From: Bacteroidota bacterium
Lineage (GTDB): Bacteria; Bacteroidota; Bacteroidia; Bacteroidales; F082
Assembly: GCA_014382445.1 (NCBI GenBank)
Contig: JACNJS010000015.1
Coordinates: forward strand, 2,298 to 66,297
Length of the DNA stretch: 64,000 bases
Direction: 5' to 3'
Part shown: in pieces, positions 44,810 to 52,718 of the stretch
How positions within the stretch are numbered: the stretch's first letter is position 1
How the letters are laid out: the number at the start of each line of letters is the position of its first letter
Position numbers and translations under genes: made by a program
Notes under the pieces: model-generated
Databases searched by the model: none
Told to the model about the DNA's origin: nothing
The model's input: the letters and a program-made list of their open reading frames with translations, nothing else

Positions 44810-44817
44810 TACCTTTG
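44810..44817 (+). promoter_or_regulatory. -7 element upstream of the small peptide gene and icd
   Basis: TACCTTTG matches the consensus 50 bases before the ATG at 44868. No -33 element is evident. Confidence 0.45.
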
Positions 44818-44867
44818 CCGCTTTCAAAAAACAATTGGTAAAGTACAGTAACTTAATACCTGAAATA

Positions 44868-45047
44868 ATGAAAGGGAAATTAAGAAATTTAGGCTTTTTG
44901 GGCTTCTTAGGACTTTTAGGAGTTCTTGGTACTATATTGGACAATCCGGGTTTATATGGCCTTTATGGATTTTTTGGATTTTACGGTTTTTTTGGATTAT
45001 TTAATGATCATCATCATGACGAAAAACAGCATCATAATGATGAGTGA
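44868..45047 (+). CDS. Small Gly/Leu/Phe-rich membrane peptide with His-rich tail
   Basis: From the ATG at 44868 it encodes 59 residues. The N-terminal part is basic (MKGKLRNLG). A hydrophobic stretch of repeated G-F-L-G and Y-G-F-F-G steps follows (about residues 8-45), then an acidic, histidine-rich tail (NDHHHDEKQHHNDE). It may span or insert into the membrane, with the tail binding metal. The composition is reminiscent of small proteins annotated as DUF3796, but that is not certain. It has a promoter-like element upstream and lies 36 bases before icd. It could be a leader peptide or a true gene. Confidence 0.55.
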   Translation: MKGKLRNLGFLGFLGLLGVLGTILDNPGLYGLYGFFGFYGFFGLFNDHHHDEKQHHNDE

Positions 45048-45083
45048 ATCTAAAGAAATCGAAAATCTTTTGTTTTCAAATAA

Positions 45084-46340
45084 ATGACTAATAAGATGAA
45101 TAAAATTCGTGTAGATAATCCTATCGTAGAACTGGATGGAGATGAAATGACCAGGATTATCTGGACAATGATTAAGGAAAAACTAATATTACCATACCTT
45201 GATATAGATATTAAATATTACGACCTTGGTATTGAGTCAAGAGACGAAACTAACGACCAAATTACAATAGATGCTGCCAACGCCATAAAAAAATATAATG
45301 TTGGAATTAAATGTGCAACTATTACTCCTGATGAGCTTCGGGTTGATGAATTCGGATTAAAATGCATGTGGCGCTCACCTAACGGAACCATTCGCAATAT
45401 TCTTGGCGGTACTGTTTTCCGTGAACCTATATTGATGAAAAACATACCACGACTAGTACCAGGATGGACTATGCCAATTGTTATTGGCCGTCATGCTTAT
45501 GGAGATCAATATCGTGCAACTGATTTTGTAACAAAAGGAAAAGGGAAACTTACAATTACGTTTACTCCTAAAGAAGGTGGAGAAATTCAATCCTACACCG
45601 TACACGATTTTGAAGGTGATGGTGTTGCCATGGCAATGTTCAATACTGATGAATCAATAGCAGATTTTGCACATTCATGCTTTAACATGGCTCTTGAAAA
45701 AGAATGGCCATTGTACTTAAGCACAAAAAATACTATCCTTAAAAAATACGATGGTAGGTTTAAAGATATCTTTGAAGAAATTTACCAGAATGAATTTGTT
45801 GAGAAATTTACTGAAAAAGGAATCCATTACGAGCACAGGCTTATAGATGACATGGTAGCAGCCGCCCTTAAATGGGAAGGTGGCTTTGTGTGGGCATGTA
45901 AAAACTATGATGGTGATGTTCAGTCGGATACACTGGCACAGGGCTTTGGCTCACTTGGGCTTATGACTTCTGTTCTTATGGCACCCGATGGAAAAACTAT
46001 TGAAGCCGAAGCCGCTCATGGTACTGTTACACGCCATTATCGTGAGCATCAAAAAGGAAATCCAACATCAACTAATCCAATTGCATCTATATTTGCATGG
46101 ACTAGAGGTTTGGCACATCGTGGAGAACTTGATGACAATAAAGAGCTGATCGAATTTGCTAATACTATAGAGAATGTTTGTATTGCGACCGTTGAATCAG
46201 GAAAAATGACAAAAGACCTGGCTCTTATAATTCATGGAAAAAACCTAAATTCTAAACATTATTTAACAACAGAAAATTTTCTTAACGCTTTAGATGAAGG
46301 CTTAAAGCAAAATTATCGATGTAAACTAATAAAATTATAA
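45084..46340 (+). CDS. icd: NADP-dependent isocitrate dehydrogenase (eukaryote-like class)
   Basis: A 418-residue enzyme that oxidises isocitrate to 2-oxoglutarate. It matches the class typical of eukaryotic IDH1/IDH2 rather than E. coli Icd: [61 protein letters not shown] and [17 protein letters not shown]. The class is NADP-dependent. The start could be 45084 or the ATG at 45096. Citrate synthase starts 2 bases after the stop, so the two form one operon. No aconitase gene is seen, though one is needed between the two reactions. Confidence 0.94.
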   Translation: MTNKMNKIRVDNPIVELDGDEMTRIIWTMIKEKLILPYLDIDIKYYDLGIESRDETNDQITIDAANAIKKYNVGIKCATITPDELRVDEFGLKCMWRSPNGTIRNILGGTVFREPILMKNIPRLVPGWTMPIVIGRHAYGDQYRATDFVTKGKGKLTITFTPKEGGEIQSYTVHDFEGDGVAMAMFNTDESIADFAHSCFNMALEKEWPLYLSTKNTILKKYDGRFKDIFEEIYQNEFVEKFTEKGIHYEHRLIDDMVAAALKWEGGFVWACKNYDGDVQSDTLAQGFGSLGLMTSVLMAPDGKTIEAEAAHGTVTRHYREHQKGNPTSTNPIASIFAWTRGLAHRGELDDNKELIEFANTIENVCIATVESGKMTKDLALIIHGKNLNSKHYLTTENFLNALDEGLKQNYRCKLIKL

Positions 46341-46342
46341 TT

Positions 46343-47647
46343 ATGAGTTATCTTAAAAATTTACTACACGAAAAAATTGAGGCTCACCGCCCAAGAGTTA
46401 AAAGATTATTAACCGAACACGGAGAAAAAATCATTAACCAAGTATCTGTTCAACAGGTAATCGGCGGTATGCGCGGCATAAAAAGCCTTATTACTGATAT
46501 ATCTTATCTCGACCCTTATGAGGGTATTAGATACAGGGGTTACACTTTACCAGAAGTTTTCGAGAAACTACCCAAACCTCCAGGTGGCAAAATGCCTTAT
46601 GTTGAAGGTTTATTCTACTTACTTCTTACCGGAGATTTACCCACAGAAAGCCAGGTTGGTGATGTAATTTATGATTCGGTTAACCGCCGTCAGTTACCAC
46701 GTTATGTGTATGAAGTTATCGATGCATTTCCTAATAACAGTCATCCGATGGTAATCCTCTCATCAGCAGTAATGTCAATGCAAAGAGAGTCGATTTTTAA
46801 TCTTAAATACCAAAGAGGGCTTGATAAACTTAACTACTGGGACCCAACTTATGAAGATGCATTTAACCTGGTTTCTAAACTTCCGGTAATTGGAGCGTAT
46901 ATTTATAATAAACTTTATACAAAAACAAAATTTGTTTATCAGGATCCGACCCTCGATTTTGGCGCCAACTTTGCCTCGATGATAAATATTGGTAAACCAT
47001 ACGATGACGTGTCGAGGATGTATTTTATACTTCATGCCGATCATGAAGGCGGTAACGTTAGTGCACACGCAGGCCACCTGATAGCCAGTACATTATCCGA
47101 TGTATATTATGCAACTTCAGGTATGATAAACGGATTGGCAGGTCCGCTTCATGGTTTGGCAAATCAGGAAGTACTGAGATGGATACAAGAGCTGAGAAGT
47201 AAAATGGGCGATAAAGTACCGAGTGAGGATGACATGAAAAAATTTGTTCACGAAACCTTGCAAAGTGGCCAGGTTATTCCTGGTTTCGGACATGCCGTAC
47301 TGAGAAAAACCGATCCAAGATATTCTATTCAACGTGAATTTTGCCTCGAGTATATGCCGGATGATGAACTGTTTAAATATGTTGATATACTATACAAAGT
47401 TGTTCCTGATATACTGCTGGAACAAGGCAAAGCTAAAAACCCATGGCCAAATTTAGATGCACAATCGGGTGTAATTCAATGGCATTATGGGTTAACCGAT
47501 TATGATTATTATACAGTATTATTCTCAATCGGACGTGCTATTGGCGTTCTTTCAAATATTATTTGGGATCGTGCTTTAGGTTACCCAATTGAACGACCTA
47601 AGTCGATTACCACTGATATGCTTGAGCAGATGGTTGGTATTAAATAG
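46343..47647 (+). CDS. gltA: Citrate synthase (mitochondrial-like type)
   Basis: A 434-residue enzyme condensing acetyl-CoA and oxaloacetate into citrate. The sequence is close to the mitochondrial/eukaryotic type: GPLHGLANQEVLRWI with the active-site His, GFGHAVLRKTDPRYSIQREF with the second catalytic His, and LDAQSGVIQWHYGL with the catalytic Asp region. This differs from the E. coli hexameric type. It is co-transcribed with icd. The same genome region has a citrate lyase operon, so citrate can be both made and cleaved. Confidence 0.95.
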   Translation: MSYLKNLLHEKIEAHRPRVKRLLTEHGEKIINQVSVQQVIGGMRGIKSLITDISYLDPYEGIRYRGYTLPEVFEKLPKPPGGKMPYVEGLFYLLLTGDLPTESQVGDVIYDSVNRRQLPRYVYEVIDAFPNNSHPMVILSSAVMSMQRESIFNLKYQRGLDKLNYWDPTYEDAFNLVSKLPVIGAYIYNKLYTKTKFVYQDPTLDFGANFASMINIGKPYDDVSRMYFILHADHEGGNVSAHAGHLIASTLSDVYYATSGMINGLAGPLHGLANQEVLRWIQELRSKMGDKVPSEDDMKKFVHETLQSGQVIPGFGHAVLRKTDPRYSIQREFCLEYMPDDELFKYVDILYKVVPDILLEQGKAKNPWPNLDAQSGVIQWHYGLTDYDYYTVLFSIGRAIGVLSNIIWDRALGYPIERPKSITTDMLEQMVGIK

Positions 47648-47669
47648 TAACATCATAACCATTATAATA

Positions 47670-47708
47670 AAGTCCTTTTTGGTAATTTCCGGAAAGGGCT
47701 TTTTTTTG
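47670..47708 (+). terminator. Intrinsic terminator after gltA
   Basis: AAGTCCTTT pairs with AAAGGGCTT (one G-U pair), followed by eight T residues, 22 bases past the stop codon. Confidence 0.8.
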
Positions 47709-47879
47709 GCATACTCCTTCCTTGCTTTTTTTTGTCAAAGGCGTAAGCGAAGGAACTCTATTTCTTATTCTTGATATAACTATGTGATTCTTCGCTTTGC
47801 TCCTTTAGAAGGACAACAATTGAACAATCGAGTAGCCGAACAATTAAACCAAACCTCGTATCTTCGCAAAAAAAATCAA

Positions 47880-48293
47880 ATGATTGAACAAAAAGAAATA
47901 ACTCTCAACCCAATGTCAAAAGGGTTTCATAATATCGATCGAATTATTAGTGGTGCTTTTGGAAAAAAACTACCTAAAGCAGGGTTGATTAATATTTTTG
48001 TGAAACATACTTCTGCAGCACTTATGATAAACGAAAATGCCGACCCTGACGTTCAGGTAGATATGAAAACACTTTTAAATAAATTGGCTCCGGAAGGTGC
48101 TCCTTTTTATGAACACACCATGGAAGGTACTGACGATATGCCCGCGCATTTCAAGTCATCGGTTTTTGGACAATCGTTAACTGTACCCATTACAAATGGC
48201 AATCTCAACCTTGGAACCTGGCAAAGTGTATATTTTTGTGAGTTTCGGAATTATGGAGGGAGCAGGAAAATTGTGGTTACCATATATTCATAA
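47880..48293 (+). CDS. YjbQ/UPF0047 family protein
   Basis: A 137-residue protein from the ATG at 47880; a longer frame from 47784 is rejected because it adds a poor, low-similarity extension. The conserved features are NIFVKHTSAALMINENADPD and GTWQSVYFCEFRNYGGSRKI with its C-terminal His-lacking beta strand. YjbQ members have weak thiamine-phosphate synthase activity in E. coli, but their true role is unsettled. A TATCTTCG element at 47859-47866 is a weak promoter candidate. It is an isolated gene between citrate synthase and the glycogen enzyme. Confidence 0.9.
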   Translation: MIEQKEITLNPMSKGFHNIDRIISGAFGKKLPKAGLINIFVKHTSAALMINENADPDVQVDMKTLLNKLAPEGAPFYEHTMEGTDDMPAHFKSSVFGQSLTVPITNGNLNLGTWQSVYFCEFRNYGGSRKIVVTIYS

Positions 48294-48349
48294 CGTAATT
48301 ATGAGGCTTAAAATAGTAGAGCAAACTCAAACTGTTTGATCATAATTCG

Positions 48350-48357
48350 TATGTTTG
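48350..48357 (+). promoter_or_regulatory. -7 element of the glycogen synthase-phosphorylase gene
   Basis: TATGTTTG matches the consensus 47 bases before the start codon. A -33 TTG at the usual spacing is not evident. Confidence 0.5.
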
Positions 48358-48404
48358 CCAGCTCAAATAAATTTAAATTACCACTAACAATCGACTAAAC
48401 TATA

Positions 48405-51400
48405 ATGAATATAAAACCCGATTTTATTTTTGAAACCAGCTGGGAAATTTGTAATAAAATAGGCGGTATTTATACTGTTATTTCTACAAAAGCTAAAAGT
48501 ATTGTTGATGAATTTCAAGACAACTACGTACTTATAGGCCCCGATGTTTGGAAAGAAACTACTAATAACCCTGATTTTATTGAAGACCCTACCCTGTTTG
48601 AAGAGTGGAAAGTTAAAGCATGGAAAGAAGGTTTAAAAGTCCGTACTGGCAGGTGGAATATTGAAGGGTCTCCTCTCGTAATTCTCGTTGACTTCACACC
48701 ATTATTCTCTAAAAAAGATGAAATTTTCGCACACTTTTGGGAAACCTATAAACTTGATTCGTTACATGGAGAATGGGATTATATCGAATCAACCATATTT
48801 GGATACGCTGCCGGACAAGTAATTGAGAGTTTTCAAAATTATTACTTGCCTCACCCTAACAATGTTGTAGCCCATTTTCATGAATGGATGACAGGGGCCG
48901 GTGTTCTGTATCTCAAAAACAAAGCACCACATATCAGCACTGCATTTACAACTCATGCAACCGTTCTTGGAAGATCAATCGCCGGAAACGGCTTTCCCCT
49001 TTATGAAAATATTAAACAGTATCAGCCCGACCGCATCGCCCGCGAATTCAATGTAATAAGCAAGCACTCTCTTGAATTGCTTTCGGCTAAGGAAGCTGAT
49101 GTAACTACAACTGTTAGCCAGATTACAGCCAAGGAATGTAATCAATTTTTTGGCATAAAACCTTCGATAATCACAACCAATGGGTTCGAAGAAGACTTTG
49201 TTCCAACCGGAAAACAATTCGATAAGAAAAGAATTGATGCACGGAAAAAAGCTTTAGAAATTGCTTCTGAACATACAGGAACCTCCTACCCTGAAGATAC
49301 GATACTTCTAATTACAAGTGGTAGATATGAGTACATAAATAAGGGCATTGATTTGTTTATCAAATCATTAAGCAATATTCAAAAAAATAAACTAATAAAT
49401 AAAAATATTGTTGCCTTTATAACTGTACCTGCAGGGCATCACAAACCAATTGTTTCGGAAAACGGTAATTTTAACGGAAAAAATAGGTTTTTAACACATC
49501 AACTTCACGATCCTGATAATGATCCTATTATTAACGAAATAAAAACCCAGGGCTTTACAAATGATTCCGACAATAACGTACATATAATTTTTGCCCCGGT
49601 TTATCTGGATGGAAATGATGGTGTAATAAATCTTTCATATTATAACTTTTTAATTGGATTCGACCTTTCTGTTTTTCCATCTTATTATGAACCATGGGGA
49701 TATACACCATTGGAGAGCATCGCCTTTCGGGTACCTACAATTACAACTAACTACGCTGGTTTTGGCGATTGGGTAAATATTAACTTCGACCTGAAATACG
49801 ACTCAGTTTGCGTTATTGAAAGACATGAAGGAAATGATGAGAAAGCTATAAAAGAAATTCAAAATATCATACAGCGCTTTGCAAATTTAAATAGCACAAT
49901 TGAAATTAGAAACGAAACCAACAAGGTGCTAAGTATGGCATTATGGAAACAAATGGCAATTAATTATTTTAAAGCGTGGGAACTTGCAATAGAAAAATCT
50001 GAAAAAAGAAAAATTAATTTACCAACAAAAAAATATACAGAAACCTTAAAAATTGATGGTGCAGTAAATTCGGAAAAACCCGAGTGGAAGAAAATACTTG
50101 TTCAAAATAAATTGCCGGATGTACTTAAACCGCTCAAAGAACTTGCATACAATTTATGGTGGTCTTGGAATTATGAAGCAACAAATATGTTTGCAGAAAT
50201 TGATTCCGGCAAATGGAAAGCTTATGAAAATAACCCTGTTAGATTAGTGGAGTCTCTGTCAAAAGAAGAAATTGACGGATTACAAAATGATCATAAATTT
50301 ATAACACTCCTTAACAAAGTAACTACCAATTTCAAAAACTATATGTCGCAGGCTGATGACAAGCCTCAGGAGATGATTGCGTATTTCAGTATGGAGTATG
50401 GTTTGCATAATAGCATAAAAATATTTTCGGGAGGGCTGGGGATATTGGCCGGCGATTATTTAAAACAGGCAAGTGATTCGAATAAGAATATGGTAGCCGT
50501 TGGATTACTCTACCGATATGGCTATTTTAATCAGGAATTATCAATTTTTGGAGACCAACAAGCCAGATACAAAGCTCAAAAATTTACTCAACTGCCCTTA
50601 ATTCCTGTCAGAAAACCGTGCGGTGATTGGTTAACTGTTCTGGTAGCTCTACCCGGTAGAACAATAACTGCCAAAGTTTGGCAAATTAATGTAGGAAGAA
50701 TACCATTATACTTACTCGATACCGATATCGATATAAACAGCACTGAAGATCGGGCCATTACGGCTCAACTTTACGGAGGCGACAACGAACATCGCCTGAA
50801 ACAGGAGTTACTACTTGGTTTGGGCGGAGTGCGACTATTAGAAGGAATAGGACTTAAGCCAACCGTTTTTCACAGTAACGAAGGCCACTCAGCATTTAGC
50901 GGACTGGAACGTATTAAAAATATAATTGAAAAACACAATGTTGATTTCAATACTGCGAAAGAATTAGTGAGAGCTAACACATTATTCACAACACATACAC
51001 CTGTACCTGCCGGTCATGATACATTTGAAGAACATTTGATTAGAGCTTACTTGAGTCACTTCAGCGATATTTTTAAAATTAGCTGGGAACAATTTATGGC
51101 ATTGGGAAGGCATAATATTTCCAATTCTAACGAAAAATTTTCGATGAGTTTATTAGCCGCCGGGCTATCACAGGAAATTAATGGCGTTAGTAAAATTCAT
51201 GGCCGTGTGTCGCGTCAAATGTTTAGCAGTTTGTACCCGGGGTATTTCCCAGAAGAGATTCATATAGGCCATGTTACCAATGGTGTACATTATTTTACCT
51301 GGACAGATGAATTATGGCAAAAACTATATAAAGAAAATTTTGATAAGGATTTTGAAAGTAACCAATCTGATCAATCAGCCTGGAAAAATATATTAAACGT

Positions 51401-52613
51401 ACCAGATGAGCAAATTTGGCAAACCCGTCTTTCATTAAAGAAAAAACTGGTTGAAGCAATAAAGGAAAAACTTAAAAAAGACCTTACACGACGGCAGGAA
51501 TCACCTTCAGTAATTTTAAATTCCATGGCGGGCATTAGTGAAGAAACTCTAATAGTAGGTTTTGCACGACGATTTGCAACATATAAACGAGCTCATCTTT
51601 TATTTACTGATCTTGAACGACTTTCGCAAATAATAAATAATAACGACAGACCCATTATTTTTATTTTTTCGGGTAAAGCACATCCCAACGACAAAGCTGG
51701 TCAGGATCTAATAAAACGTATTATTGAGGTAAGTAAAATGAAAGATTTTATCGGGAAAATTCTTTTTCTTGAGAATTACGATATGATATCAGGAAAATTA
51801 CTTACAAGTAGCGTCGACATCTGGTTAAATACGCCTACAAGGCCACTCGAAGCTTCGGGCACAAGTGGTGAAAAAGCTGTTATGAACGGAGTAGCAAACT
51901 TTAGTGTGTTAGACGGTTGGTGGGCAGAAGGGTATAAACCTGATGCAGGATGGGCAATAGAGGAAGCAAAAACTTTTGCCAACCAACAATTTCAGGATGA
52001 GCTGGATGCTCAAATAATTTATAACACATTTGAAAATGAGATTGCAGCTATTTACTACGATAAAAATAGTGCCGGCGTTTCTGAAAAATGGGTTTCATAT
52101 ATTAAAAATACCATTGCCAAAGTTGCCCCTCATTTCACAATGCAGCGGATGCTTGAAGATTACTACAATAAATATTATTCGCCTTTATTCGACAGGAGAA
52201 ATGAACTTTACGCCAACAAGTTTGCAGTTGCAAAATCATTGGTAGCATGGAAGAGCAAAGTACAAAAATCGTGGGAGAATATTTCGCTTGATTCGTTAAT
52301 TGTGCCCGATGCTGATAATAAACCATTAGAATTTGGTAAACATTTTGTAGCCGAGATTACTCTTAATATTCCGGGACTTGAACCTGCCGACATTGGAGCA
52401 GAAATAGTAATGGGAAACAAATCAAATGGTGATGTAAAGAAAATTGATTTTAAGAGCGAACTTAAACTTTCTGACGCTGAAGATGGCAAAGCAAAATTCA
52501 AATGCGAATTTCCTTTGGAACATACCGGAGTATACGATTATGCATTCAGGATATTCCCCAAAAACAGTAGTTTAAGATACAGGATGGATTTTCCACTGGT
52601 TAAATGGATATAA
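48405..52613 (+). CDS. Glycogen synthase (GT3-like) fused to alpha-glucan phosphorylase (GT35)
   Basis: A 1402-residue fusion. Residues 1-545 resemble eukaryote-type GT3 glycogen synthase: ETSWEICNKIGGIYTVISTK, HFHEWMTGAG, TTHATVLGRS and YYEPWGYTPLE for nucleotide-sugar binding. Residues 560-1290 are an alpha-glucan phosphorylase: ELAYNLWWSWNYEA, EYGLHNSIKIFSGGLGILAGD, FHSNEGHSAF, and the PLP-binding Lys1157 in EASGTSGEKAVMNG. The last 110 residues are a beta-sandwich-like tail. One part builds glycogen from a nucleotide sugar, the other releases glucose-1-phosphate. A single chain holding opposite activities needs internal regulation. The fusion is also known to me in other Bacteroidota. Confidence 0.92.
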   Translation: MNIKPDFIFETSWEICNKIGGIYTVISTKAKSIVDEFQDNYVLIGPDVWKETTNNPDFIEDPTLFEEWKVKAWKEGLKVRTGRWNIEGSPLVILVDFTPLFSKKDEIFAHFWETYKLDSLHGEWDYIESTIFGYAAGQVIESFQNYYLPHPNNVVAHFHEWMTGAGVLYLKNKAPHISTAFTTHATVLGRSIAGNGFPLYENIKQYQPDRIAREFNVISKHSLELLSAKEADVTTTVSQITAKECNQFFGIKPSIITTNGFEEDFVPTGKQFDKKRIDARKKALEIASEHTGTSYPEDTILLITSGRYEYINKGIDLFIKSLSNIQKNKLINKNIVAFITVPAGHHKPIVSENGNFNGKNRFLTHQLHDPDNDPIINEIKTQGFTNDSDNNVHIIFAPVYLDGNDGVINLSYYNFLIGFDLSVFPSYYEPWGYTPLESIAFRVPTITTNYAGFGDWVNINFDLKYDSVCVIERHEGNDEKAIKEIQNIIQRFANLNSTIEIRNETNKVLSMALWKQMAINYFKAWELAIEKSEKRKINLPTKKYTETLKIDGAVNSEKPEWKKILVQNKLPDVLKPLKELAYNLWWSWNYEATNMFAEIDSGKWKAYENNPVRLVESLSKEEIDGLQNDHKFITLLNKVTTNFKNYMSQADDKPQEMIAYFSMEYGLHNSIKIFSGGLGILAGDYLKQASDSNKNMVAVGLLYRYGYFNQELSIFGDQQARYKAQKFTQLPLIPVRKPCGDWLTVLVALPGRTITAKVWQINVGRIPLYLLDTDIDINSTEDRAITAQLYGGDNEHRLKQELLLGLGGVRLLEGIGLKPTVFHSNEGHSAFSGLERIKNIIEKHNVDFNTAKELVRANTLFTTHTPVPAGHDTFEEHLIRAYLSHFSDIFKISWEQFMALGRHNISNSNEKFSMSLLAAGLSQEINGVSKIHGRVSRQMFSSLYPGYFPEEIHIGHVTNGVHYFTWTDELWQKLYKENFDKDFESNQSDQSAWKNILNVPDEQIWQTRLSLKKKLVEAIKEKLKKDLTRRQESPSVILNSMAGISEETLIVGFARRFATYKRAHLLFTDLERLSQIINNNDRPIIFIFSGKAHPNDKAGQDLIKRIIEVSKMKDFIGKILFLENYDMISGKLLTSSVDIWLNTPTRPLEASGTSGEKAVMNGVANFSVLDGWWAEGYKPDAGWAIEEAKTFANQQFQDELDAQIIYNTFENEIAAIYYDKNSAGVSEKWVSYIKNTIAKVAPHFTMQRMLEDYYNKYYSPLFDRRNELYANKFAVAKSLVAWKSKVQKSWENISLDSLIVPDADNKPLEFGKHFVAEITLNIPGLEPADIGAEIVMGNKSNGDVKKIDFKSELKLSDAEDGKAKFKCEFPLEHTGVYDYAFRIFPKNSSLRYRMDFPLVKWI

Positions 52614-52718
52614 AACATGAAAATTTTACAATTACCAAAGCTAACACTTAGTTTTTTTTTACTTTAGACGTTTTTACATTGCTTTAATAATTAAAACCAA
52701 GTTTTTATTTTTTAGCAA

